A DNA stretch of 64,000 bases from Tetrapyrgos nigripes (lineage: Eukaryota > Basidiomycota > Agaricomycetes > Agaricales > Campanellaceae), in the NCBI GenBank assembly GCA_013368315.1, contig JAACJM010000007.1, positions 620,001 through 684,000 of the forward strand, read 5' to 3'. The notes below the pieces were generated by a model that searched no databases, was not told where the DNA came from, and saw nothing but the letters and a program-made list of their open reading frames with translations. A program made the position numbers and the translations under genes. Positions 33,111 through 45,171 of the stretch are shown here, piece after piece (position 1 is the first letter of the stretch; every line of letters begins with the position of its first letter).

Positions 33111-34145
33111 ATGAAGTTGCTCAGTCCTCTGCTGCTGCTGGCAGCTGCTGTAAATGCGTCAATCCTTACTCTACAGTCCCCCAAATTCACCATAGCAACC
33201 AAGGATGGTCAGCAGTCTCGCTCAGAGCCGTGCGTACCACTGATACCACATATCCTCGAATGAAACGTTGACGCTCTTGCTCCTTCTGCTTCCTCTAGAA
33301 TCTCACTGGCGCAAAAACCCTCGCCTCTTCACCTTTCTCAAACAGATATCCTGAAACTCACATTCCAAATTGTTGACAAGAGCTCGGGAAATGGTGTCCA
33401 ACCTCGACAGGTTTTCCTTAGGTTCTACGATGAAGAATCTGGCGAAGAGGGTATCCAGCCTCTTCGTGTCGCGTCTACCGGCAAGGTCAAGTTTGACCTG
33501 GTGAGTGTTGCATTGCAACAGAGGGCTATGGGCATTTGACTAACTCGGGTGCAGGACATGTCTAAACCACCGCTCTCCATTCCTCCCACATCTACCGCTC
33601 CTCTTGAGGTTTCTCTCTTCATTGGTGGTAGCACCACTTCCACCTCATATTCTCCCCTCAAAATGGACCTCTTCTCTCTGCACATCCCGGCTTCGCATCC
33701 CGTCCCTCCTCACCCAGACGAAGCTTCCTTCCACCTCCTTCCAGAAATCGAACATACCTTTAGGCCAGACCCTAAACTTCCTCCGACTTTCATCTCAGCA
33801 GTGTTTGCGGGAGCAGTGATTGCGGCCCCTTGGATCGTTTTGCTTGGATTGGTCAGTATTATCTGTGTCTGTCATTTTGCGCGTTTACACTCATACTGAC
33901 TATGTCTTTCTCTTTACGTCTAACAGTGGTTCTCCCTGCCTTCCCTTCCCCTTCCCTCTCTTGCCTCACCCTCCATCCTCCCATTCACGCTCTCCATCGG
34001 CGCATTCGAGTTCCTTCTATACAAATACTGGGTCGAACTCAAACTTGGGGATGTTTTGTTCTATGGAGCTATTTTGGGTGGGGTAACTGTTTTCACAGGC
34101 AGGACAGCGTTGAGAGCTGTTGAGCAGAGGAGAGTTGGGAAGTAA
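33111..34145 (+). CDS. Oligosaccharyltransferase subunit SWP1 / ribophorin II
   Basis: A subunit of the ER complex that moves the lipid-linked glycan onto Asn of nascent proteins. Four exons: 33111-33229, 33299-33500, 33555-33851 and 33927-34145; 278 aa. A signal peptide (MKLLSPLLLLAAAVNA) is followed by a luminal domain with QPRQVFLRFYDEESG. Three C-terminal membrane segments follow: FISAVFAGAVIAAPWIVLLG, LPFTLSIGAFEFLLY and GAILGGVTVFTGRTAL. The basic tail RAVEQRRVGK faces the cytosol. The length suits the fungal short form. Upstream F-box copies have carried off pieces of its promoter. Confidence 0.9.
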
Positions 34146-34739
34146 TTTAGGTAGACTGGAGGTGCTTGGACTTGCAAGATGACTACCGCCACCGTCATAC
34201 TGTAGACGCAGTACGAGCACAGCTTGTATCAGTTTCTCCTGCCGGCTAAAATGGATTGTTATCGTTATTGTTCTCTTCCGATTCGTTGCCCATGCAAACT
34301 TTGACTCTTGATGGCGAATACCTACCGGTCCTTGAGTCTGACGTACTCGCCCCTCTCTCAGACTGCTTGAGAGTCTGGATTGGATTTGTCGGGTGGGCGT
34401 AATTGGACAGGTGCTCGCGTTCTCGACCTGGAGGTAAATTTATTGGTACCAGCTCCAGTCATGGTGCTAGTCGACGTCTGACTGTTACTTTGGCTTGAGA
34501 AGACTGCCACAGCCACGAACTTGCTTCAACTACTGCGTCGTATTTGTAGTCTTGGTGTTTGTCATTTTTATACACTGTAGTTTTCGGACGTTGTGTTCCT
34601 AGTACTGTAGCTACTCGTGATTGTTGTGGTTGTAATTTGTAAGGAGCAATCGCTGTCTTTGTAGCGAGTGTTTTCGTTAAATAGTTGCCAATGCTTTGCC
34701 AATGAGATCCGGATTTGCCGGTGTATTCCTATTTTGTCC
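34146..34739. other. Intergenic, nothing secure
   Basis: About 0.6 kb between SWP1 and the NDUFAF2-like gene. No gene or RNA is recognised. Confidence 0.4.
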
Positions 34740-35996
34740 ATGTCATCTTTTCTACGTCGCCTATGGCAAAGACTAAGACACCCAGTGAGTACTCAAACTG
34801 ATGTTCATTCTTCTATCTTCATTCTGATTGTTGATATCTCTCTGTAGACTGGATTTGTTGGGTATGACCTGGAAGGTACGCGGTTTTGGTCAATCAGAAA
34901 GGTTTTTTGGTCCAAAATTCATTTCTTACAGGGAATGCGTATTTTGAAGGATTCTTGGGCCAAGGTTAGTACTTTGTCACAGCTAGCGAAGGTACAGAAG
35001 GCTCAGAAGGATGATATCATGTACTTTTTGCAACTGCGACTGCGACTGCGACTTTTGAAACAAACGAACTCGATGCGCGTCACTGTCTGTCTCCGACTCT
35101 GTTGGATTGTCTCCCTTGTGCTTCTCGTCCTCGATTACGGATTATTTGGCTTGGGATCGACTCTGTCATGTTTGCACTTCTGGAACCGGTTGGATTGGGT
35201 TGGAATGGATCTGGCATTTGGGACTGGATTTTTCTTTGGTCGGGTTGAGCAGGTAGAAGAACAAAACGCAGTGTACGATACACTGACCCCGATGATATGT
35301 GGAGGTATGTGGGCGGGTCGAGGAGATTGCCTGGTGTGTAGTACCGAAGTTTTGAAGAAGACTTGATCCTAACCAGTATTTAGTGCAATGGACAGCCTGG
35401 TTAGCCCATACCAGATCTGACCCTCCTACACTTGGGGTGAGTCTGTCTGTTTGTACTCTTAGCGCTTAATCTCACATCCGTCTGTTTTCTCTCAGGAACT
35501 CCAGCGCGATGTGGTCCGTCAACAACGTCTCCTGCATAACGTCAGAATTCTGGAAGAGGCCGATCAAAAGCAACGGGAACAGGAGCGCGAGCTGAGGATA
35601 CAACAGAATGCAGAAGCTCAGGCTGCCGCTCTTCAAGCTCCGGGTCGTGATTCTATAAAAGTTGACGCAGACAGGAAAAAGGCGACACACGCAGAACCAA
35701 TTGCACACAACAAACTCTCGCAGTACCATGCGGTCGACGTCGGGGCTACATCTTCTTCTGAACCCTCAACCAACCAAACTCAAGCCACGGCCACATTCAC
35801 TTCCGCCTCCGGGTCTACATCCTCGTCTCCAGCATCACCTTCACATACTCATCCGCGTGAACCGCAATTACATTCACAACCTGAATCACCTTCAAAATCG
35901 AAAGGAAAACCCTTACCCACCTTCGCAGGCAAAGATGAATATCAGCCTGAATCATGGACGCCGACGGCAAAGGCTAGAGTAAAGAGAGGACAGTGA
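34740..35996 (+). CDS. NDUFAF2-like complex I assembly factor
   Basis: Mitochondrial factor of the NDUFA12/B17.2-like family that helps build the matrix arm of NADH dehydrogenase. Six exons: 34740-34784, 34848-34875, 34932-34964, 35253-35333, 35384-35436 and 35496-35996; 246 aa. Key strings: MSSFLRRLWQRLRHP, GFVGYDLEGNAYFEG, RRTKRSVRYTDPDDMWRYVG and VQWTAWLAHTRSDPPTLGEL. An ATG at 34763 is in the wrong frame; the ATG at 34740 gives the family N-terminus. Intron 3 (34965-35252) is unusually long at 288 bp and contains a long open frame that could mislead gene finders. The C-terminal third is a disordered Gln/Ser/Thr-rich tail. Confidence 0.85.
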
Positions 35997-36654
35997 AGGA
36001 TACCCTACTATTAACGACTTCACGGGTGTTTGACGATAGGAGGTCATGTTGGGAATGCGAAATACGGAGACAGTGACCAATCAAGGGGAGTACAACCATA
36101 CATCCTGATCCTGCTCGTACTCGTCAGGTCATCGTACTGAGCCTCCATAATATAGAATGATGACGACGTTTTCACAACTATAAAGTAACAATGGTCTGCA
36201 CCGCAAATAAACCTTTTCTGCTAAACTGTATACACCAAAGAAGTTCTTGGTCTTGGGGACCTTATCCTGTTTTTCTAATCATCTGGCCGAAAGCTTCTTA
36301 GGAAAAACAGGGCGCCCACAAATCTCTTGAATTGCCGTTAATGGGCAACTGCATATGGTGCCTTTGGTTCTTTAGTTCTGGGGACTCGCCTTGGCTCAAA
36401 GAGAGGGGCTACCAGCTACAACGTTACCATCCTTGGGACCAATGAATATCGTTGTGAAGACGGATGTGCTGCTAGGGTGTCGTACTTTCATTTTGACCTT
36501 TACACCCATACTGACGGAATCCTGCAGAGACTGTACGCACTCACGGACTCATGGATGGCCTAGAAGTGTCCGAGAATCTCCAGGTCATGCTCAAAAAATT
36601 TTCGAGTAGGCTCTGACAGCCTCAATTTTGCAAATCCGCGCTCTCCTTCACGAG
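35997..36654. other. Intergenic, nothing secure
   Basis: No supported gene. This may include the decayed 5' part of the kinase relic that follows. Confidence 0.35.
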
Positions 36655-37610
36655 AAGTGCAAATGAATGAACTACTTGCTCCATCGACGCTTCTTGTTGA
36701 CAGCACTCGGAATCATTGAGTCCCAGTCTACGAGATTCTGACGTTGCCTGAAGATAAAAACGTGCGCATTATCGTGATGCCGCTTTAGAAATCTGAATGC
36801 CTCCTCGGTCGGAGCTACCGTTTGATACGGCTGGAGAGGCCATGGGTTTCGTTAGCCTGCTCTTCAGTGAAGCCTTGACTTTTTCTACCGACATCGTTTT
36901 CTCTCATTGACTAGATAATTCATAGGGCCTTCAATCTGTTACACCACCATCATATTGCTCACAAGTAAGTTTGCTTTTGGGCCTTCTCCTTACCATTCTT
37001 AAATCTTTTCAACAGTGACATCAAGTGGAATAGCAATATGATAAACTCCGCGCCAGTCTACCGTAAATCTATGCATCTGTCGAGTACAGCCATACTTTCG
37101 ACTGGAAGCGCAACCCACGCAGGTCTTCAGCCCAGCATCCCGTCAAGTACGCACTATTTCATCGACTTTGAATTAAGTCGACAATACGACCCCGAAGCTG
37201 GTTCAGCACGAGAGATGACCGGCTACGGCGGTGACAAATCTGTTCCAGAATACGAATTCGAGGTCTCATACGCTGTCCACATCTATCGTCTCGGTAACCT
37301 CATACGGACATTCCTCATCTCGAACCAGTTTTGGCAGAACCTTTCTGACGCGAAAGACCTCCAGTACAATCACTCCCTCGATTTTATGTCCGAGCTGGTT
37401 GCAGACATGATACAAGACGATCCAGCGAAACGACTTTCTATTGACGAAAGTAGTGGATCGTTTTGATGGGATTGTGAAAGGATTGGGGTCTTTCAAACCG
37501 AGGTCGCGATTTTGTCCCCAGATTGGGAGATACCTGATTCAGGCTTGTGGTTTGGAAGCCTTCACAACATTTTTTGTCGCAAGTCGTCAACGTGCTTGGG
37601 TGTTATTCAC
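36655..37610 (+). pseudogene. Protein kinase-like gene, broken
   Basis: Readable pieces of a fungal protein kinase: LPEDKNVRIIVMPL, then in another frame FDTAGEAMGFV, then LLHHHHIAHN. An intron (GTAAGT to AACAG) joins the last to DIKWNSNM, giving an HND in place of HRD. FIDFELSRQYD stands at the DFG position, and ELVADMIQDDPAKRLSIDE is a C-lobe motif. A stop and frame change lie near 36786-36800, and another shift lies at about 37450 before VVDRFDGIVKGLGSF. With at least two breaks it is most likely a pseudogene. Confidence 0.6.
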
Positions 37611-38070
37611 CTATTCCTCCCACTCCTGGTCCTCCAAAGGGTCGGAAAAGTCGGTAGCTGTACCGTGTTAAATGTTTGGAATTTGTATCGAATGGACGAC
37701 TGCAGATTTGCAACTTCTCTTCCCGTTCTCTGTGGTCCGTTCTCTCCCTAAAGTATTCAACTAAAAGTTAAAAAACTAATGCGATTGTCTTTTTATTGAC
37801 GCCTACCCACAGCGATCTCATTCCTCCTTATTCACGTACTTTTATACCCATTTTGACAAAATGACGTCGCTTGTGTACAGTTGCGGCTTTGTTTTGGCGA
37901 GAGATTTGTTGCTTGATCTTTTTCTGGAACTGTGTATATACTTAATCTTGACTTCTAACACTCACGACCTTTCAATTCAACTCTCATCTCTGCCCTTGTA
38001 CATCTTTGTAAACCTCTGTACAAACCCTTGGCCTCGAATAGTGCATCAGTTTATTAAACAATCAGTCATC
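37611..38070. other. UBC1 upstream region
   Basis: Pyrimidine-rich promoter/leader sequence towards UBC1. No other feature is seen. Confidence 0.4.
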
Positions 38071-39390
38071 ATGGACGCTCGTCTCCGTCGGGTAAACAAG
38101 GAAATTGCAGGTACGTTTACTGAGTACCTGTAGGTCGCCTTCTGGCTAACGTTCTTCGGCTCTCTACTTCTCCACCTCATTCCTGTCTGGCTCTGGCCCT
38201 GATACTGACACCGACGCCGACCCTTCATCGATCTGATGTACGATCTCCAATTCTGTCTGCGACTCAACTTTTCACGGACGGACCCAACCAACCAACAACC
38301 TCATGGGACACCTCTGGACATTCATTAAATCATGTATCCTGTCCTATACAATTGACCCCCGTGTATTGTGAACGACACTCTGACTTGCATTTCGTCGTCG
38401 CCGGGCATCATTGCACATCGGGTCTTGCTCGTTCGACCATCTTAACGCCTATGTCCACTTCGTGCAACTAATCTGTGGATCAAAAAAGATTGCAAAAATG
38501 ACAAAACCTCCAATATCACACTTGAGCTCATCGATGACTCTCCATTCCACTTGAAAGGTTCTTTTCCTGGTCCCGAAGATACAGCTTATGAGGGCGGGCA
38601 TTTTGAAGTGGTATGTGGATCTCTATCCGTCTGCGTCTTCGGTTTCGCTGACCGAAAACTTTTATCTCTCTTTTCTCTCGGCTCTGCTATATTGATACGA
38701 CCTCACAATCTACCCATACACACCTCTCTCAATTCTCTTTATTTCGTGACAACGCAGGACATCCAAATTCCGCCTTCCTATCCTTTCCAACCCGTCAAAA
38801 TGAAGTTCATCACAAAGGTCTACCACCCCAATGTCTCCTCCGCATCCGGCGCCATCTGTCTAGATATCCTCAAAGACGCCTGGTCTCCCGTCCTCACTCT
38901 CAAATCCACTCTCATCTCCCTACAATCTCTCTTATGCTCCCCAGAGCCAAATGACCCTCAAGACGCCGAGGTAGCGAAGCATTATACAACTAGTAAAGAG
39001 AGCTGGGAGGAGACGGCTGCTTATTGGACGCAGATTTATGCTGGTGGTCCGGGGCCGAAGGGAAGGAAGGCAGATAAGGCGAAGGATGATAAAGCAGGGA
39101 AGGGTAAGGCAAGTGCTAGTAGTATGGATGAGATCGCGATAGCTGGGTTGGAGAGGGCACATGTGGAACAGTTTGAAGGGTTGGGATTCCCGAGGGCTAA
39201 AGTGGTGAGTGCTGTTGTTTCGTTTCCTTTTTTTTTGTCATCCTGGTTTGTATTGCTTGATGAATTTTGGACTGACGCGTGTCTTTTCCTTTTTTCTTTA
39301 CAGATTGACGTCCTGAAGCGACTCAACTATAGAGGAGCCAATGTGACCAACATCTCTGAAGACAGGATAGTGGAAGAGTTGCTCAAGTGA
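38071..39390 (+). CDS. Ubiquitin-conjugating enzyme E2 with UBA domain (UBC1 / UBE2K type)
   Basis: An E2 enzyme that takes ubiquitin from E1 onto its Cys and extends chains, typically K48-linked. Four exons: 38071-38110, 38489-38610, 38758-39204 and 39304-39390; 231 aa. The UBC fold contains DCKNDKTSNITLELIDDSPF, FPGPEDTAYEGGHFEV and the active-site segment HPNVSSASGAICLDILKDAW with the catalytic Cys. A Lys/Gly/Ala/Ser-rich linker leads to a C-terminal UBA domain (VEQFEGLGFPRAKVIDVLKR to EELLK). The first intron is long (378 bp) with a weak acceptor. The 3' half and flank have been duplicated at 47030-48250. Confidence 0.92.
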
Positions 39391-40300
39391 TGACGATTGC
39401 TTCGAAGCATATAACCAGAACTCTGTTGTATGTGTGCCTGTGTACATTTGGAAGAATGAACAGCGAACCTTTTTCAACAAGCATGCCATTTTTCGCCTTT
39501 TGTCGCCTGCACGCCGAAAGATATAACAAACAATTTGCCTTGTCATCTTACTCTACCTCATTCAGCAGCAATGTGTATCCTACGGCCGTGACCATCTGAT
39601 CGATGCAGTAAAGGTGGAACGGGTGGCGAGTAGCTGCCAGTCGCTGGTCCAGTGCTTTGTGTTGCGAGTGTTCGACTGCGTCCAAGCATATCGAGCCGTT
39701 TGAATAATATTTTACACGACTAGGTCCAGGCTATCTTTATTATCCAATCAAGTAGTAGGGCAGTAGAATACAGTCATTCTTGCGAAACGAAAAGAAGATA
39801 CAAATGGATAGATAGCCGGAGAGACTGCAAAAAGCGGCAAAAATGCTCAGGAATGTAACTCCCGTAGCCACTGCGAGTGCCATTGTGAAAATGCATTATC
39901 AAGCCTTCAGGAGTGGAAAGTGGCAAAACTTTAAAGCTACTCAGTAGCTCACGAGGAGCTCGTGGCCGCGGCTAGCATCCTTTCTTTGCGATGCATCATG
40001 CACCCTACCGTCGTCGCAAACATCAGAAAGCACAGAAGAGCCATAATCCCGCGAGCAAGACGAAAGAGACGAAGAGAATAAAATTGGAAGAAAATAGGCT
40101 TCTCTCCGATGGCGAGCTCTGTCTTCAATCTTGTGTACGGTGCGTATGCACACCCGCTGGTATCTCACCGTCTTTTTCCACCTAGTTGCGGGCTCAGATG
40201 AGTACCAGAATCCAAGAAGGGGCCGCATAGTACTTGTGCCCGCATAGTATGTACTTACTACTGACATACCCAGAATCATGGAGTAAAGTGAGAGAGCCCC
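39391..40300. repeat. UBC1 3' flank, copy A of the UBC1-Argonaute duplication
   Basis: Non-coding sequence downstream of UBC1 that is repeated, with many differences, at 47700-48250 between the dead UBC1 copy and Argonaute. Shared landmarks include CCAGAACT(C/G)TGTTGTATGTG right after the stop and a stretch around AAAAGCGG.AAA.TGCTCA. Confidence 0.7.
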
Positions 40301-42108
40301 AGATAATCATCTCATCGTCGTTCCTCCGCCGAGTTAAGTTACAACCCGCGGGCTTGAGCAAGATATCAATGAGCTACCGAGTTCCAAGGGCCTAGAGGTG
40401 CCCAAGAGCTCCCGAGAGGTAGCACATCTGCACCTGTCATTGCTTGCGTAGATCCTAGTAGATACCTACCAGTACTCAAGGAGTCCTGGCATACAGTACA
40501 AGTCAGGATCGTTATCAGCAGTATAGTAGTATTCATTGCCCTTGTTTTTGTTTTTCAAAGAATGAGCTAGTAGGATCATTATCAACGATTGTCTCGGTCC
40601 CAATCATTAATCTATCACTACTTACCACCCAATAGTCTAATTTGCACATTTGGAGATTTGGATTGATGGCGGGTCAACCGTATGGAAGGCCTATGCCGGT
40701 TCTGCGTGGGTCTAACTTGAAGATGTGTGCATACCAAGAGTCTGACTGAACCAGGGATTAATGACAACTCATTCGGTGAAGCGATCATAATTGTACGACC
40801 TCAGACCGGTCAGGTCCTTCCTTCACACCTCGTGGTGACCTCGGATTTGCAAAGTGCGAGCACTCACATTGGACATCATTGAAGTGGTCAGTAAAAGGAT
40901 ATTGCAGAAGAGCGGCAAATTACCAATATGGGTTCAGAAAGAAGACCGTCCCTCAGGCTACCACCGCAGCTGCAGCAGATTGGAAAATCTTGAGATTCCA
41001 GAGATTGACGAAACTCTCGGACCCATAGGCGACTGAGGGGACAACCAAAATCAAAATCATCGACGCAGATCCTGTATTGAAGGCACAGGTCAGAATGGAT
41101 GTCATTTACCTATTCTAGGACAGCAATTGTCGATCCGTGCAAACAGCGAGCGCCATAGTCTTTCCGACCCTTTCTTCAACCAATAACGTCGATCTGTGCG
41201 GGCAGCGTCGTGCAGCGTCCCGCCTTCCGACCAACGGACTATTCATAATCAGCTGCAGGTTCTGTCATCGTGAAACACTCTTTGCGCAACTATGTAAAAC
41301 CGCAGAGTAAACGTCTAATATTAGTTCAAATGGCTATCTAATGTCATTAGATGCCTACCTTGCGGCCTTGCCCACCAGTCCATGTTGATCGCTGAAAGGA
41401 CTTTGATACGACTCCTAAAGTATACACCTAGGTCCAAAGCGGTCAGTTACCTCGCTCGAAAAGAAGGATGTAAGCTACAGGTGGTTCAGCTACTTACCAA
41501 CAGAAGAGGATCAGACTAACGTTCTTAGTAAACTCCAAGGTGAAGTCGTTGAACTTGTTGGACTTTGGTTCAAGTTGGACTCAAAGACAAGGACGACTAT
41601 TCAAACTCCGCCACTGGTAACTATCGTCATTGTCTGCCTGAAATTTGCGATTTGCGGTTATCCGGTTCCGATTCGTCGTCTTGCTCGTCTGCCCCGAAAT
41701 TATCCTTTGAAATGCCAATCTATACATTGCATTACTTTTTCTGTGAGTGTGGTACTTTTGACGACGATGGACCTCAGTGAGCTCAAAAATGAACCAGAAA
41801 GGCTCTCGGGGAGATGTCAACCAATCGATACTTACCGAATCGCGCCTGCGGCCGCTGTGCGACAGCAGCTTGTCAGTGAATGATACTCTGAGACTGTAGA
41901 TCCAAGTCCAATCTAACGGAGTGATAGCTCCCTAAACAACCGACGTCGTAATCCTGACACGACTTTCCGACAGTGGCCGGTGCCCTCTCGAAACAGAAGG
42001 TGTCTGTGATTACCATCAGTTTTCTGGAGTATTTATACTTCGCATTTGGTATGTGTGATTCTACTCATCACCGTTATCCTATCTATTCGAGTATCTATCT
42101 GCTGAGAC
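40301..42108. other. Region with no recognised gene, inside copy A
   Basis: About 1.8 kb without a supported gene. Copy B of the duplication has no counterpart, so this and the GMC gene form an insert in copy A or were lost from copy B. A frame at 41575-41883 (+) has no recognisable family. Confidence 0.4.
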
Positions 42109-44319
42109 ATGCGGCCCAGCTACCTCCCTTTCATTTTTCTTTCGGTCTATCTCTCAGCGCTATGTGCAGCAAAAATTGTTGAACGCGCTGAAGAACTGCC
42201 CACTCAAGACTTTGACTTCATTGTGATTGGAGGTTTGTTACTCGTGTTGTTCTTACTTCTGCTTGTACTGATAACTACTTGTCCTTCTTACAAGGTGGTA
42301 CTGCAGGGAGTGTAGTCGCAAGCCGCCTCTCTGAGGATCCTAGTGTCTCTGTATTGGTCTTGGAAGCAGGTCCATCGTGAGTACAAAGGTTTCTTACTGT
42401 AAAGGAATTATCGAAAAAACTAATCTCAGTCTGCCTCGTCTACAGGAATGAAGGAATTCAGGACAGTATCGTTCCAGCGTTCTTCCCTCTACTCTCCGGA
42501 TCCGAATACGATTGGAAGTATACTGCTCATTTAGGGGCAGCCGTAAACAACCGGTCAGTGTCCTTGGTGGGCGGACGTATACTCGGAGGAACCAGCTCAA
42601 TCAGTACGTCTAAAATCTGCTCACTATGCCGCGCAAAATCAATTAACGTACGTGACACAGACGGCATGGCATACACCCGTGGAAGCTCCGATGACTGGAA
42701 CAGATATGCCAGTGTAACGGGAGACCCTGGCTGGAGTTGGGACAATGTCCAGCCTTACTTCAGGAAGAACGAACACTTTACTCAGCCTGCGGATAAGCAT
42801 AACATTACTGGCCAATTCGATCCAACTGTTCACTCCTTCAACGGGACGATGTCCGTCACCCTCAGCGGGTTCCTACATCAGATGGATGCATTGGCGATTG
42901 AATCCAGTATGACCTCAGAGGAATGGCCTTTCAATCTCGACTTCAACGGTGGAAATACACTCGGCATTAGTTGGATGCAATCTACAATCTTGAACGGAGA
43001 GAGGAGTAGTGCTGCGACGGCGTACCTCGCCCCGAACACCGTGCAGCAGAGACCAAACCTGCATATCCTTGTGAACGCCACAGTTACACGAATTTTGCCC
43101 ACAAATGCTTCTAATGAAGAACAATTGGCTTTCGATGGGGTGGAGTTTACTCAAGATGATGGAGGTATGTTACTTCTATTGTGTCCTGAGGCGAAGCTGA
43201 CTTGCACTCCACAGAGACCCTGCAAACCGTAAAGGGAAACAAGGAGATTGTTCTCTCTGCAGGTACGGTCGGATCAGTCAAGGTACTGTCAATCTTTTAG
43301 TGGTTTCTGACAAGTCGCTGACGATCTGTTTACCTAAAGGTTCTCTTACACTCTGGCGTCGGCCCTTCAGATTCGCTCACCAACATCGGGATCACACCTC
43401 TCCACAACCTTCCCTCTGTAGGCCGAAATCTCTCCGAGCAGGCTCTACTACCCTACGGCTTCCTAGTCAACTCGACAGATCCCACCGCAACGGCTAATCC
43501 TACCCCTATACCTGAAATGCTCGCGGAATGGAATAACTCGAGAAGCGGGCCCTTGGTAGACGGGGCATTGAATTCGATTGGGTTTGGTCGATTGCCAGAG
43601 GATTCAGAGATTTATCAGAGGTTTGAGGATACTTCCGCTGGGCCGAACGGTGGGCATTTCCAGATTTCGTTCACGGTGTGTTGTCGATATCTGCCTTTTC
43701 TACTCGAGACGAAATGCTTACGATGAGATACATCATTTCAGAACGGAATGACAGCCGCTTTATTCGGACAACCCGCCAACGTGACTGGATTTATCCCTCT
43801 CATGGTCGCCCCCGCCTCCCGTGGCTTTGTGGGTCTTAACTCCTCCAACCCTCTCGACTCCCCCAACGTCCAAGTCAACTTGCTCTCCAATGAATTCGAT
43901 CTGTTCACCCTCCGATACGCTATCCGAAGCATCCAGCGTTTCATCGCTTCACAACCATTCCAAGATGCCAAGTTCATCGTTGGACCACTTGTTAACGTGA
44001 CGACGGACGAAGAGATTGATGAGTTTATCAGAGAGAATGTATCTGGAGCATTACACGTTGTGGGCACGAATAGCATGTCGCCGAAAGGTGCGGATTGGGG
44101 TGTGGTAGATCCTGATTTGCGCTTGAAGGGTGCGAAGGGTGTGAGAGTTGTTGATGCGTCTGTGTTGGTGAGTGCAAAATATGTATCTGCGTTGCTACGT
44201 CAAAATGTTGATTCTCGTCAACTTTACAGCCGTATGTTCCATCTGCGTCACCCCAAGTCCCAGTCTATATCGTTGCAGAAAGGGCCTCGGATTTAATAAA
44301 GGCATCGTGGAACTACTAA
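42109..44319 (+). CDS. GMC oxidoreductase, aryl-alcohol-oxidase-like, secreted
   Basis: Flavoenzyme of the glucose-methanol-choline family; relatives oxidise aryl alcohols and supply H2O2 for lignin attack. Eight exons: 42109-42232, 42295-42376, 42446-42603, 42661-43164, 43215-43282, 43340-43675, 43742-44167 and 44230-44319; 595 aa. A signal peptide (YLPFIFLSVYLSALCAA) leads to the FAD-binding IGGGTAGSVVASRLSED, then the GMC signature GGRILGGTSSINGMAY and IVLSAGTVGSVKVLLHSGVG. Several N-glycosylation sites are present. In the active site the first His is kept (GALHVVGTNSMSPKG). The second, which follows VLPFxPxA in aryl-alcohol oxidases, is Ser here: VLPYVPSASPQVPVY. Substrate oxidation may be altered or lost. 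Confidence 0.9.
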
Positions 44320-44569
44320 TGCATGTCTTGTCCCAAAAACAGTAGATTAGATATTATAATTAGAGGCTGCTAACACTTTAAACTATATTGTGGAGTACAT
44401 ACCACAGATGACTATCGATGACTACTGCATTCCTTTATACATAAGTACGTAGTACTAGCTAATTTAAATATTATCTTATGTTGGGTGCTCTCCTTCACGC
44501 AATGATTAAGCAGTCCAATTCGGATGATAATCGATAATGGAGGCCCAAACTGATTGTAATACATCATAG
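44320..44569. other. 3' region of the GMC gene
   Basis: AT-rich, no gene seen. The right end joins the duplicated Argonaute fragment. Confidence 0.4.
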
Positions 44570-45033
44570 ATGGATACTGTGTTTAAACTACCCCACCAAA
44601 AGACGACCATCAATGCATCACCGGCACCGCTCAGTCAGAACGTTAACCAAGTGTCCATAATATCAAAGGAAATACATTATCGGAGCGACCTTGTCATGCA
44701 CTTTCTTAAACTCTGTCTTCCACTGAGGGATGTTTACTTCCTGTCCACGACAGTTATCACTGCCATGGGAGCTAACACCTTCAGATTGGTGGAAGACTAG
44801 TACTGAGGAGGGGCTCAAGTGGTATACCAGACGAGAGCAGGCCAGCTTTGATGAGCAGTGGAAAGAAAAAAGAACAGCAAAAGGAGGATATTCGTCAGTA
44901 AGCAGATGAAGAAGAAAGTGATCCTATCCTTACATCCGCGTCTATACACGGAGATTACAGGAGAGGAGGATTGTCTGTTATAATCGGTCTAAATTTGTCT
45001 GGTGAGAAATTTGACCAACTCACAGGTGTTGTT
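44570..45033 (-). pseudogene. Duplicated Argonaute C-terminal fragment
   Basis: On - this matches the last exons of the Argonaute gene (48384-48730) at roughly 85% by eye. The final exon still reads HGSDNCRGQEVNIPQWKTEF and ends APIMYFL before TGA at about 44665. An upstream exon of exactly 8 nt (near 44935, codons for YAD with the preceding base) is flanked by AG and GTAAGG as in the parent. Similarity stops near 45033 inside the intron before that exon. No promoter or 5' exons are present. Confidence 0.85.
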
Positions 45034-45171
45034 GTTAAAGTCCCAGGAGGCGATACTCCTCAAAAATTTTATAGTTCTTGGGGGTTCTTGATGGTACATA
45101 TATGCAGTCGAGAAGAGTATAGCAACGGGATAGTACACAAGTAAATGGGTCAAGAAAAAAAGGCGGTTGGT

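Noticed and set aside
3481..44319. Secondary-metabolite gene cluster (P450s, acyltransferase, GMC oxidase)
   Set aside because: No terpene synthase, PKS, NRPS or prenyltransferase is present; housekeeping genes lie between, and the GMC gene is 20 kb from the acyltransferase.
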